A stretch of 57,945 nucleotides of DNA from CAZJCK01 sp964544635. Lineage in GTDB: Bacteria > Zixibacteria > MSB-5A5 > GN15 > FEB-12. Shown one piece after another: positions 9,241-18,648 of the stretch. A program made the position numbers and the translations under genes. The notes below the pieces were generated by a model. It did not search any database, was not told the origin of the DNA, and was given only the letters and a program-made list of their open reading frames with translations. The stretch spans positions 1-57,945 of the forward strand of contig CAZJCK010000014.1 in NCBI GenBank assembly GCA_964544635.1. Direction: 5' to 3'. How positions within the stretch are numbered: the stretch's first letter is position 1; every line of letters starts with the position of its first letter.

Positions 9241-11925
9241 CTACCGGTCCGAGTACTCCTTGCGGGCACCCTGGGCGGCGTCGATCTGACGGATCACCTC
9301 TTTGAGATGCGCCTGCGTCATACCGTCCAGCCCCGACGCATTCAGCGCCCGCTGCGCCTGCGACTTGATGATATCAAGATCGTTGGCTGCCAGCGTACGG
9401 GCATCCGACGGATAGCTCACCGCTTTCATCAGGTAGATGGCGATGAGGTAGTCAAGGTGACGGATCTGCAGCTGCCGACGGAAGTTGTCGACCGGGCGGG
9501 GGCCGGAAAGCTCGCTCCAGATCGACGTGCGCACATTCGAGAACATCTCGTACATCGTGTACTTGTCGGCATCATCCGGCACCCGCTCCAGGTTGTTCAG
9601 CAGGCGTCCCAGGATAAACGGGCTGTACAGCCGCGAGAGCACCGCATTCTGCGTGCTCAGCACCATCTGGTGGAACGGATAGTCGACCTGTGACACATAG
9701 TACAGACTGAAGTTATGGTCCGGGTGACGCGTCTGCTGCAGCTTGTTGTGCAGGTCGGACGGCAGGTTCCAGGCTGCGGATGCAAACACGTTGTCCGACA
9801 AAAATTGAATCGCCTGGCGCTGGCGCTCCGCCGAAACCGGCTCGAACGGCAACTGACCGTCGGCCTGGCCGATGTGGTCACGTCGCTGGTAAATGCCGGC
9901 CACGAATTTGGAAACATGCGAGGCCGTCTCGAAGTATGAACGCCAGCCGGAAGAAAAGCCGCGAAGTACATGAACCCACGGTTCGCCTTCCTTCTCGACT
10001 TTCGAAATCGAGTTGCGCCAGAGCTCGTTGGTTAACATGATTCGATGCTCGGCATACTTCATCGGGTCGCTGCCGTGATCAAACAGGTTGACCAGGGGGT
10101 CGATCGACTTCGGCGAGCTGCCAAAGGCATCCTCGTCGGTCGCATAGACCAGGTGCGGGTCAGTCGACTTTTCGGCAATCGCTCGAACCAGTTCCGCATC
10201 CTCTTCGAGTGACTTGTCGCCGAAATCGGTATAGCCGTATTCGATAACCCAGTCATCGTACGGTCCGGGTACCGACGCGTAGAATTCACCCTGTTCCTGG
10301 TTCGGGCCGGCGATCAGCGGCGGGCAATAATCCATTACCGTGCCGCTCGTCGAATTCTCCCTGGTGAACTCCCGATCCATTAATTGGTCGAGATCGTAAA
10401 TGGTCGAAGCCTTGAAATTGTGACGAAAACCGAGCGCATGTCCGATCTCGTGCGCCACCAGCTCTACGATATAGGCGTGCACATATTCGCGCGTCAGCGA
10501 ATCCTTGTCGGCAAAGTCGCCGGCCGATGACAGCGCACTCACCAGACCAAAAGTGGCATGTTCGATCGCATCGCGCTGATAGGTGCAACTTGCCATACCA
10601 TGCGCTTCATGGTGCTTGTAGAATTCTTCCGGTACGACATTCTCGTCCTTTTGAATCGTACCATCGAACGAAACCGGGTTGATGAAATAGTCCGAGTTGG
10701 AGAACATGTATCGGATGAAATCGGCCGACACGCGAATGTCGGCGGAATAGATCTGGCCCGTAAACGGGTTGGCATGGCTCGGCCCGACTGCATAGCCGGC
10801 GCCCGGCATCACGAACCAGCGAACCGTGTTGTAACGGACGTCGGCCGGATCCCAGTCGGCAGTGTCAGGCATCTGCTTCGCCTCGATGGCGTTGCGAAAT
10901 CCGATCTTCTCGAAGGCGGCATTCCAGAATTCGACACCCTCGGCGAAGGCGTCGCGATACTCTTCCGGCACCGTATTCTCAATCCAGAACACGATCGGCT
11001 CGACCGGTTCGGAAACCCGGGCATCCGGATTCTTCTTCTTCAAGTTCCAGCGATTGATATACCGGACATACGAGTCAGCCTGGTCTAGGGTCGAGTAATC
11101 CTGATACAGGGTCAGGAAGTAACCCACCCGGTCATCGGCGACGCGCGGCACATAATCTGTTTCCGGCAGTGTCGACAGCGAGTAGTGGAACACGTGATAC
11201 AGGCTGTACGGGTTCTGCATGGTGCCACCGGGCAACGGTTTCGACGTCGTGTAGTGCAGGTGCACATCGATCTCGCTGTTCTGCGGGAACGACTTTACGG
11301 TACCGAAGTAACTGTTCTTCTTGTCCCAGCGCAGACCGGTGCGGGCCGCCTGGCCGAGGAAATAGCTGATATTCTGGGCGTCGCGGAGAAACAGGTCCGA
11401 CGGATCAATTAGCACCGCACCGTCCTTGTTCGGCTGCGACTTAATTGGCGTCGATTCAAACAAGGCGTCGGAGATACCACGATTCACGGCGCCGACAATG
11501 GCCTGCGAAGTATCGGCCCGAACCCGCAGGTTCTTCTCCATCATCATGATCGTCTCACCGACCTGCTTGAAATAGAACGGGAACGAACGTCCCATCGAGC
11601 CGGCATCGAAAAAGGCACCTTCAGCTGCCGTGCGCTGCTCACTGCACAGGTAGACCGGTCCGAAATGATCTTTCTTGATCTCCATGAGCATGCTGTTGTC
11701 GGTGGTGTCATGATAGAAGGTGAACAGACCTTCGACTTTTACCATGTCCTTCACCAAAGCCGCATACGGCTTCAGTTTGCTGTTGGAGCGCGGCTTCTTG
11801 GCCTTCTCGGCCGCCGCTTCCTTACCCTGGTACACCCGGCGTGTCTCGTATGCCCCAGTGCTTGCCACCAGGGAGAACATGAGAACCGCAGCCAGGGCTG
11901 TCGTGATGAGGCGTCGTACGAACAT
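9241..11925 (-). CDS. Exported zinc metalloprotease, DUF5117/DUF4953-like (metzincin motif)
   Basis: 894 residues from the ATG at 11925, preceded by TTTAGGAG and followed by a signal peptide (MFVRRLITTALAAVLMFSL...). Near the middle is an extended zinc-binding motif 'HEIGHALGFRHNFKAS' (HExxHxxGxxH), which defines metzincin-like proteases. The surrounding 'YIVELVAHEIGHALG', the preceding 'DIRVSADFIRY' and the following 'GTVMDYCPP' (Met-turn-like) fit the large DUF5117/DUF4953/DUF5118 family of FCB bacteria. It is probably periplasmic or outer-membrane associated; the substrate is unknown. It is transcribed alone, with a strong terminator downstream. Confidence 0.88.
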   Translation of the reverse strand: MFVRRLITTALAAVLMFSLVASTGAYETRRVYQGKEAAAEKAKKPRSNSKLKPYAALVKDMVKVEGLFTFYHDTTDNSMLMEIKKDHFGPVYLCSEQRTAAEGAFFDAGSMGRSFPFYFKQVGETIMMMEKNLRVRADTSQAIVGAVNRGISDALFESTPIKSQPNKDGAVLIDPSDLFLRDAQNISYFLGQAARTGLRWDKKNSYFGTVKSFPQNSEIDVHLHYTTSKPLPGGTMQNPYSLYHVFHYSLSTLPETDYVPRVADDRVGYFLTLYQDYSTLDQADSYVRYINRWNLKKKNPDARVSEPVEPIVFWIENTVPEEYRDAFAEGVEFWNAAFEKIGFRNAIEAKQMPDTADWDPADVRYNTVRWFVMPGAGYAVGPSHANPFTGQIYSADIRVSADFIRYMFSNSDYFINPVSFDGTIQKDENVVPEEFYKHHEAHGMASCTYQRDAIEHATFGLVSALSSAGDFADKDSLTREYVHAYIVELVAHEIGHALGFRHNFKASTIYDLDQLMDREFTRENSTSGTVMDYCPPLIAGPNQEQGEFYASVPGPYDDWVIEYGYTDFGDKSLEEDAELVRAIAEKSTDPHLVYATDEDAFGSSPKSIDPLVNLFDHGSDPMKYAEHRIMLTNELWRNSISKVEKEGEPWVHVLRGFSSGWRSYFETASHVSKFVAGIYQRRDHIGQADGQLPFEPVSAERQRQAIQFLSDNVFASAAWNLPSDLHNKLQQTRHPDHNFSLYYVSQVDYPFHQMVLSTQNAVLSRLYSPFILGRLLNNLERVPDDADKYTMYEMFSNVRTSIWSELSGPRPVDNFRRQLQIRHLDYLIAIYLMKAVSYPSDARTLAANDLDIIKSQAQRALNASGLDGMTQAHLKEVIRQIDAAQGARKEYSDR

Positions 11926-12085
11926 TGTTTCTCCTAAAGACTGTTTATAAAAAACTGGTTTAAGCAAATCCATCCATCCTTACTCATACTGGTATCTTAC
12001 GGGAAATGTTTCGTTTTGGAGCAGGTCGGACAGCTGTCGTCGTCTGCCGGTCGTGAAATTTGCACCCCGTGGTTCAACCGTCCCG

Positions 12086-12598
12086 TCAATCCGACGCTGC
12101 CTTATTCCGGAAGTACGCTAGGTAACCTCGACCCTTGTCGGTCAGATCGTAATACGTATGATTGCGATGTTTTATCCACTTGTGCGCCACGACATTCTTA
12201 CGGTACTGCACCATTGTCGCATCAACCCGCTCCAGCAACCCCAGGTCGCGCAGTTTGTGGTGCCGGTCAAACGCTTTCTCTTTGGTTATCTCCACATCAC
12301 GCGCCATCTTCAGTGAATAGTCGATGCCCAGCCGTTCGTGATGCTCCAGCACCGCGAAGTCGGTCTCGTCCAGCTCGGCATAGTCGTCGTCCGGACGGAA
12401 ATCCGGCGGCGCCAGAATCTCGTCCCACACCAGCACAACGAGACGCGCCGCCGCCACCTTTTGAAGGTTGGCGCAGTCCACCCGATGCACTTTCAACACC
12501 TTGACATGGCTGTAGTAACCGACAATCCTGTCTGAAAGTTCTGGGCGGCAGCAATTGGCGAGTATGTAATCGTCCTTCAGCTTTGGTGAAGCTGTCAT
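12086..12598 (-). CDS. Orphan RelA/SpoT-type zinc-finger (RIS/ZFD) domain fused to a winged helix
   Basis: 170 residues from the ATG at 12598. Residues about 9-47 match the C-terminal zinc-finger domain of RelA/SpoT: Cys16-Cys17, 'DRIVGYYSHVKVLKVHR', His38 and Cys42 ('HRVDC'). The spacing Cys-Cys-x20-His-x3-Cys is that of E. coli RelA as I recall it (C612, C613, H634, C638). There is no synthetase, hydrolase or TGS domain. Residues about 100-165 look like a winged helix ('ITKEKAFDRHHKLRDLGLLE' then 'HTYYDLTDKGRGYL'). In RelA the finger touches rRNA and tRNA in the ribosomal A site. Here it may sense RNA or metal and couple that to DNA or RNA binding, which is inference. Divergent from the DUF819 gene. 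Confidence 0.7.
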   Translation of the reverse strand: MTASPKLKDDYILANCCRPELSDRIVGYYSHVKVLKVHRVDCANLQKVAAARLVVLVWDEILAPPDFRPDDDYAELDETDFAVLEHHERLGIDYSLKMARDVEITKEKAFDRHHKLRDLGLLERVDATMVQYRKNVVAHKWIKHRNHTYYDLTDKGRGYLAYFRNKAASD

Positions 12599-12717
12599 AA
12601 CCGGGAATATATACCACAAAATCCGGTCCGACGGTACCAAAAATCGACATTTATGGTTGTGCCGGGCGCCCGGCTGCCGTACCATTGCGACAATTCAGAG
12701 ACAGCAAAAAGACAGAC

Positions 12718-13914
12718 ATGTACGAGACACTGATCACATCGCCCGCCGGCATCCTGACTGTCCTCGCTGCCGTAACATCACTCTTCTTCTGGCTCGAGAA
12801 GAAGACCGGCTGGGCATTGTTCAATTACCTGCCGCCCCTCATTTTTATCTATGTCACCCCGGTCCTTCTGTCCAACACCGGCATCATCCCCAACAAATCG
12901 GGTGTCTACGACTTCATGGGTGACAACCTGCTCCCCATGTTCCTGACCATCATGCTGCTCAAGGTCGACGTCGTTGCTACCATCAAAGTAATGGGCAAGG
13001 GGATATTCGTCATGCTGCTGGGGACGGTCGGCGTTGTCATCGGCGCCCCCATCGCGCTGCTGATCGTGAAGTCCGGGCTTGGCCCTGATGCCTGGAAGGG
13101 CTTCGGCGCCCTGGCCGGCTCCTGGATCGGCGGCACCGGCAACATGCTGGCCGTCGCTCACATGGTCCAGCTGGACGAAGCCAGCCTTGAATACGGCTAT
13201 GCCGTCATAGCCGACAACGCCGTCTATCTCATCTGGCTGCCCATCATGCTTGGGTCCAAGAACCTCGCCGGCCGGTTCTCACGCTTTACCGGGGTTTCGA
13301 AAGATCGCTTGCAGAAAATGGAAGAAGCGGCCAGGGAAATGACCACGCAGGATTCACCGATGGCCATGCGCCACTTCCTGTACCTGGCATTTCTCGGCTT
13401 CGGCGTCACCGCCCTGGCGGCCTGGCTGGCCGGCCTGATCGAACCGATCAGTAATTCCGCCGGCGACATCATCGTCCCCCAGAGCGCCTACAAAATACTG
13501 ATCGTCTCCGCCCTCGCCATCGGCCTGTCGTTCACCCGGGCGCGACTGATTCCCGGCTCCCATGCGATGGCCATGGCCCTGATCTATCTCTTCGTCGCCC
13601 GCATGGGTGCTAAAGCCGACCTGTCGAGCCTTGATGCCTCGGTCTTCTGGTTCCTCGCCGGCGCCTATATCTGGATTTTCATCCATGGCGCCGTGCTTGT
13701 GTTCGCGGCACGGCTGTTCAAGGTCGACGTCCACACCGCCGCTATCTCTTCCGCCGCCAATATCGGCGGTGCCGCGTCGGCGCCAATTGTTGCCTCGTTC
13801 CACAAACCGGCGCTGGTGCCGGTCTCAATTCTCATGGCGCTGCTCGGCTATGCCGTCGGCAACTACGCCGCCTACGGTTCGGCGCTGCTCTGTCGCTGGG
13901 TGCAGAACCTGTAG
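12718..13914 (+). CDS. DUF819 family multi-pass membrane protein
   Basis: 398 residues from the ATG at 12718; an in-frame start 11 codons upstream is less likely. About ten hydrophobic segments, with the family's 'PLIFIYVTPVLLSNTGIIP' early segment, glycine-rich 'WIGGTGNMLAVA', and a late 'SSAANIGGAASAPIVA' motif like those of inward-facing carriers. DUF819 (YjcL-like) proteins sit in the cytoplasmic membrane and resemble transporters, but no substrate is established. The stop codon abuts that of the convergent pcm gene with no bases between. Divergent from the RelA-finger protein. Confidence 0.85.
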   Translation: MYETLITSPAGILTVLAAVTSLFFWLEKKTGWALFNYLPPLIFIYVTPVLLSNTGIIPNKSGVYDFMGDNLLPMFLTIMLLKVDVVATIKVMGKGIFVMLLGTVGVVIGAPIALLIVKSGLGPDAWKGFGALAGSWIGGTGNMLAVAHMVQLDEASLEYGYAVIADNAVYLIWLPIMLGSKNLAGRFSRFTGVSKDRLQKMEEAAREMTTQDSPMAMRHFLYLAFLGFGVTALAAWLAGLIEPISNSAGDIIVPQSAYKILIVSALAIGLSFTRARLIPGSHAMAMALIYLFVARMGAKADLSSLDASVFWFLAGAYIWIFIHGAVLVFAARLFKVDVHTAAISSAANIGGAASAPIVASFHKPALVPVSILMALLGYAVGNYAAYGSALLCRWVQNL

Positions 13915-14589
13915 TCAGTCCTTTTCAATTTCTCCGCGCATCGGCACGAATCGTACGTCCCCCAGCGACTCGCGCATCAAACCGTCCTCCGTCTTGCGCA
14001 AGCGCAACAACTCCTGCGAACCGGCATAACCGCTGCCCAGCGGTACGATCATACATCCCCCTACCTTCAGCTGATCTATTACGGCCGACGGCATCTTCGG
14101 GCTGGCCGCCGTTATGACCACGCCGTCAAACGGCGCGGCTTCCGGCCATCCCCGCGAACCGTCGCCCTGACGCAACTCGACATTACGATAGGCCAGGCGC
14201 TCCAGGTTTTCCCTTGCCATCTGGTGCAACTCCGGCACCAGTTCGATGCTGTACACTTTCTCGACGATCTCGGCCAGCACCGCCGTTTGATAGCCGCAGC
14301 CACTTCCGATTTCGAGGATTCTGTCGGTCGGTTTGGGCTCCACCGCCTCGGTCATCAAACCAACGATATAAGGCTGTGAGATCGTCTGGTCATGACCGAT
14401 CGACAGGGGAGAGTCGTCGTAGGCCTTGTCCCGCATGCCCGACGGTACAAATTCGTGGCGCGGCACCGTACGCATGGCATCGAGCACCGCCGTGTCAACG
14501 ATCTGTCGCGCCGCCAACTGCCGCGCGACCATGCGATGGCGTTGCTGTTCAAACTCTGCTTCGGGACCGTTTGACTTGTCGATCTCCAT
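13915..14589 (-). CDS. pcm: Protein-L-isoaspartate O-methyltransferase
   Basis: 224 residues from the ATG at 14589, preceded by GGAGAAAGG; a start 14 codons upstream is possible but gives an unusual extension. The enzyme methylates L-isoaspartyl residues formed by protein ageing, so they can revert to aspartate. Motifs: 'VPRHEFVPSGMRDKAYDD', 'SIGHDQTISQPYIVG', the SAM-binding loop 'ILEIGSGCGYQTAVLAE', 'VYSIELVPELH' and 'FDGVVITAASPK'. Length is normal for the family. Convergent with the DUF819 gene with no spacer. Confidence 0.95.
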   Translation of the reverse strand: MEIDKSNGPEAEFEQQRHRMVARQLAARQIVDTAVLDAMRTVPRHEFVPSGMRDKAYDDSPLSIGHDQTISQPYIVGLMTEAVEPKPTDRILEIGSGCGYQTAVLAEIVEKVYSIELVPELHQMARENLERLAYRNVELRQGDGSRGWPEAAPFDGVVITAASPKMPSAVIDQLKVGGCMIVPLGSGYAGSQELLRLRKTEDGLMRESLGDVRFVPMRGEIEKD

Positions 14590-14662
14590 TTCGTTTACCT
14601 TTCTCCGGCTGTGTGGGTCAACTTCTTCCAATTGAACAACTATCGATTGGCTGCTCTGTTCA

Positions 14663-14696
14663 CAAAAAAAACCGGCCGGCGTTGGCGCCGACCGGT
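14663..14696 (-). terminator. Rho-independent terminator after the subtilase gene
   Basis: On the minus strand an 11-bp stem (arms ACCGGTCGGCG and CGCCGGCCGGT, one wobble) with a four-base loop is followed by eight T residues. It starts about 25 bases after the stop of the 14721-18431 gene. Confidence 0.92.
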
Positions 14697-14720
14697 TGCC
14701 GTGTCTTCAATGCGTAGTGC

Positions 14721-17700
14721 TTACGGGCAGCATGGTTCCGGACCGCCGGCAAACAGGAAATCGACCAGATAGGCCAGGTCGACCGGATCAACCGATTCGT
14801 CACAGTCCATCGAGCCGGATATCATCGGGATCGGTGACGGGCCACCGGAAAACAGGAAGTCGACCAGGTACGAAAGATCGATCGGTGTCGCCGCTACCCC
14901 CGAACCGTCCGGGTCGGCACATGTATACGGTGCGTACAGGAAAGTGGCGGTCGTCTGATACCCCGAGGAATGTCCGGCCGAATCGATCGCCCGTACCCGC
15001 CAGTAGTAGGAGGCGCCAAGATCAAATGTCTCCGAGGTAAACGTCATACTGTCCGCATACACGTTGCCGCTCCAAACCGTGTTGGAGAAGTATTCACTGG
15101 TCGACATCTGCAGCCAGTAATACACCGATGCCGCCAGGCTGTCCGGCGGCGGCGATTCATCCGACCACCGCAACACGACGTCGTCAGTATCGACGGTATC
15201 ACCAATCATCGGCGCCAGGATATCGGGGGCGTGCGGTTTTTCGCTGTCGATGATGAACGATGCGGCCGCCGACATGGGCGCCACGTTGCCGGCCAAATCG
15301 TACCGCTGTGTCCGCCAGTACCAGCGCTCCTGCGCCAGTTGGTCGGTCACGTTGTAGCCGTTACTGAATATGCTGTCGTATACGATCACGCCGGAGCTGA
15401 AGTCGCTCACCTGCGACAGCTCAATCCGGTTGAACTCGGGAGCCGACTCAACCCCGCTGCTGCCGCCGGAATTCTTGATCGTGAGGTTAAACGGCTGTGA
15501 ACTGACAAAATTGTCCTCGACCGGCGTCAGCGGCGTGACCGGGTTGGGCGCCTGGCGATCGATGACGAACTTGTACGGTTGTGCCTGCAGCGACGACGAA
15601 TCGGCGCCGACAAAACGACGCACCGCCCACCAGTATGGACCATCGGGGAGCTCATCCTCAGGCGGCAGCACAAAACTGTTCGTGGTAATTCCTAAGTACG
15701 AACGCTCGATCGGCGTCATGTCATCATCCGAGGCGATGAACAGGGAGTAGGAATCACCATTGTCCTCCCATACGAACTCAGGCGTCGCCACATCGACGTA
15801 CGTCGGGTTGTCCGGCGACGTCAATGCCGGCGGCGGATACGGGTTGTAAACCAGGATATTGTGCGTGGTATTGTCAGATGCATTGCCGTTGGTCGTTGCA
15901 CCAATCGTGATCAGGTTTTCGGTCAGGTGCGTTACTTCGGCCGGAACATTCACCGCGATCGAGATTGTCGAATCCGACTTGGGTTGCAGCACATAAGTCA
16001 GCGTTGGTGCCACTACCAGCCAGCCCTGCTCCTGCGAAATGGACAGTGTGATGACATCGACGGCGTTACCGGTATTCTCCATCATCAGGTCAAACGAGTA
16101 CGATTCCGGCGAGGCTACCGTATCCTCGGCCGTTGTCGCCATAGTCAATCCATAGTAGGCGCTGGCTTCAACCACGATCTTGCCGGTCGATACCACACCT
16201 GGATTGAGAATGCTTGTCACCCGGCAATAGAGGGTGTCGTTGTCGCCGGCGAACGACGCCGCCGGTACCGCTGCGCCGGCCGTGAACAGCACTGAGTCAT
16301 ACACTGACAGCCAAATACTGGTGTCGACAACCGGTGTCGTCATCCAGCCGGTATGGTCGAAGATCTCTATCTGTACCGAATCCGGACTGTCGCCGACGTT
16401 GGCCACTGTAAAATCAACGGTTGTGTTGGCGCCCGGATCCACGATCGCATCCTCGGAATCAAACACTGCCAGGGCATACGTATTGCCCGGCTGGTGCGCC
16501 GAGTCCGGGGTGAAGACCAGTGAATACCCCTGGGGGCCATCGGGTATGTTGAAACCGGTCACGATTGCCCGCCACAAGCCCGGCGAACCGCCAACCGGCT
16601 CGACCGTCTCAACGTTGTTGATATGGTCTTCACCGGTCGAGGCCGAAATACTCGGCGCCAGTGGATTGAGTACCCAGGGATGATGTTCCACTCCCCACGG
16701 ATCGACCAGCTTCAAATCGATGTCGTTGACAAGCTGTACCGACGATGCCGGGTGCGCTCCCGGATCATCCCACACCAGGGTAACCTTCAGGTTCTGACCG
16801 GTATGCGTAATATCATAGGTGTGTACCTCGCCGGTGCTGATCTCGCGCTGCACGAAACTGCCTTCACCATCATCGATCTTGTGCGCCGCCGCCTCACCGT
16901 CGATCTTACCGTGCCCGAACTGGTAATCAGGGCCGACCGGGCCCAGATCAACTGCCGAGTTGATTACGACGGCCTTGTAGGTCGAGGGCCAGAGGGTGTC
17001 GGCGCCATAGGTGTTCTTTACATGCTCCACCAGCAGCGCCACCGTACCCGCCGACGCCGGGCATGACATCGACGTTCCGCACAGGCCGGCATAACCGCCG
17101 CCCGGCATAGTGCTGATTACGGCACAGCCCGGTCCGACGATATCCGGTTTGATGCGGCCGTCGTCAACCGGACCCCACGACGAGAACCCGGTCATGGCAT
17201 CGGAGCCGTTGCCGATCGCGCCAACCGTGATGATGTTCTTGGCGGTGGCATACGGTCCGACCGTGTTATAGGTCCAGCCCAGCGACCCGCAATACTTAGA
17301 GGAGCTACCCCGCTCATTGCCTGCCGACCAGAAAATGTTGATACGCCGACTGTTGGCATCGCCGCGCACGATATTGTCAAGGATGGCACACTCGCTGTAA
17401 TAGGCGCCCATCAGGTTTTGGCAGGCACTCTCCGTCGCCGGATCGCCCACACCCAATCCCCAGGAGTTGGAGCTGATCCGGGCGCCGAAACTGAGCATCG
17501 CCTGGGTATATTCCGCTTCGAGCTCGCTGTTGCCGGTCCACCACAGGAACGACATGAGTCTCGCTTCGGTCGCCATTCCCTTGTGCTCACCACCGGAGTT
17601 GAAACCGGTACCGATCAGCGTGCCGGCAACGTGGGTGGCATGATAATGAACCGCCGCACCGTCGGCCGAAAACGCCCGGTCACTGAAATCGGCGTGCGTT

Positions 17701-18431
17701 ACATCAACAGCGCCACCGTCCCACTCAACGATCTTGACCCCGGCGCCGGTCAGGTTAAACGGCGGCTCTTCCATCGCCGCTGTACCGGTGGCGACTCGAG
17801 CCACGCCGTTGTGCACAACCGGCGGGGGAGAGGCCTGCTCGATCCAGACCACGCCATCCTGCTCCGACGCTACATACATACCATCCTCAGGCATGATCAG
17901 CTCAACGGCGTTGATCGACGCCACCGGGCCAACAACCGTTGCTCCCAGGTTCTGTTCAAACCACGTTGACCACTGCTGGATGTCTTCGTCCTTATGCAGC
18001 ACGACGGTGAACTGGACCTGGTCGCCGAGGCGGCGGGAGGTCTCGCGGATACCCATGTTGTCAATGTCCGGAGAAATCTTCTGCAAGGGATCAATACCGT
18101 CCAGCCATCGAATGCCAAACTGATCGGCCGTCGCCTGGTCGATGGTCGTCCGCAATCGGGCTGTGTACGCATAGTTGGGGACGTACGACAGCAATTCGAT
18201 CCCTTCGTTTTCCAGCGCCCGGCGCTCGGCATCGGTCAGCATATGATCAAACTGAATGAGAACATGCTGATCGACATACGAGGCCGCTCGGCTTGCCGAA
18301 AATCGAAGTTGAGAGGGGGTGAATTCGCCTGTCTTCAGTTTCACCGCGAAATCGAGCTGGGCATTGATCGAGGACGCGACGAGGAGCAGACAGAACACGA
18401 CAACGCTGAAAGTCATGGTTGTTCTTGGCAT
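14721..18431 (-). CDS. Secreted S8 subtilisin-like serine protease with CARDB/Fn3-like domains and dockerin-like C-terminus
   Basis: 1236 residues. The start at 18431 is chosen because AAGGA lies 8 bases upstream and a signal peptide follows (MPRTTMTFSVVVFCLLLVASS). The catalytic triad is visible: Asp in 'VEWDGGAVDVTHADF', His in 'HATHVAGTLIGTG' and Ser in 'CGTSMSCPASAG'. After the protease come a jelly-roll-like P-domain region, CARDB-like repeats ('DSEDAIVDPGANTTVDFTV') and Fn3-like segments ('YYWRVRAIDSAGHSS'). The chain ends in two dockerin-like repeats ('PIDLSYLVDFLFSGG', 'PVDLAYLVDFLFAGG'). Likely an extracellular or surface protease. It has a clear promoter and terminator and is monocistronic. 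Confidence 0.93.
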   Translation of the reverse strand: MPRTTMTFSVVVFCLLLVASSINAQLDFAVKLKTGEFTPSQLRFSASRAASYVDQHVLIQFDHMLTDAERRALENEGIELLSYVPNYAYTARLRTTIDQATADQFGIRWLDGIDPLQKISPDIDNMGIRETSRRLGDQVQFTVVLHKDEDIQQWSTWFEQNLGATVVGPVASINAVELIMPEDGMYVASEQDGVVWIEQASPPPVVHNGVARVATGTAAMEEPPFNLTGAGVKIVEWDGGAVDVTHADFSDRAFSADGAAVHYHATHVAGTLIGTGFNSGGEHKGMATEARLMSFLWWTGNSELEAEYTQAMLSFGARISSNSWGLGVGDPATESACQNLMGAYYSECAILDNIVRGDANSRRINIFWSAGNERGSSSKYCGSLGWTYNTVGPYATAKNIITVGAIGNGSDAMTGFSSWGPVDDGRIKPDIVGPGCAVISTMPGGGYAGLCGTSMSCPASAGTVALLVEHVKNTYGADTLWPSTYKAVVINSAVDLGPVGPDYQFGHGKIDGEAAAHKIDDGEGSFVQREISTGEVHTYDITHTGQNLKVTLVWDDPGAHPASSVQLVNDIDLKLVDPWGVEHHPWVLNPLAPSISASTGEDHINNVETVEPVGGSPGLWRAIVTGFNIPDGPQGYSLVFTPDSAHQPGNTYALAVFDSEDAIVDPGANTTVDFTVANVGDSPDSVQIEIFDHTGWMTTPVVDTSIWLSVYDSVLFTAGAAVPAASFAGDNDTLYCRVTSILNPGVVSTGKIVVEASAYYGLTMATTAEDTVASPESYSFDLMMENTGNAVDVITLSISQEQGWLVVAPTLTYVLQPKSDSTISIAVNVPAEVTHLTENLITIGATTNGNASDNTTHNILVYNPYPPPALTSPDNPTYVDVATPEFVWEDNGDSYSLFIASDDDMTPIERSYLGITTNSFVLPPEDELPDGPYWWAVRRFVGADSSSLQAQPYKFVIDRQAPNPVTPLTPVEDNFVSSQPFNLTIKNSGGSSGVESAPEFNRIELSQVSDFSSGVIVYDSIFSNGYNVTDQLAQERWYWRTQRYDLAGNVAPMSAAASFIIDSEKPHAPDILAPMIGDTVDTDDVVLRWSDESPPPDSLAASVYYWLQMSTSEYFSNTVWSGNVYADSMTFTSETFDLGASYYWRVRAIDSAGHSSGYQTTATFLYAPYTCADPDGSGVAATPIDLSYLVDFLFSGGPSPIPMISGSMDCDESVDPVDLAYLVDFLFAGGPEPCCP

Positions 18432-18506
18432 ATACCTCATCCTTGGTTGGACCCTGCTAAACCGCCGGGAAGATGCGGTCAACAGTTGACATTTCTTGCT
18501 CCGTGT

Positions 18507-18534
18507 AATATATCTCAGAAACGCCGACTGTCAA
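18507..18534 (-). promoter_or_regulatory. Sigma-70-type promoter of the subtilase gene
   Basis: Minus strand: TTGACA (18534-18529), 16-base spacer, TATATT (18512-18507). It predicts a leader of about 70 bases before the start at 18431 and argues against the TTG start at 18482. Confidence 0.75.
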
Positions 18535-18648
18535 TATTTATCTCGTTGAAAGGCACAGTATTACAACGCTTGCTTGAAGTTGGCGCCGCGCCGCAGGCAC
18601 GGTGAGAAACGGCTAACGTGAACCGGTAAAAGGACCTGACACACAAAC

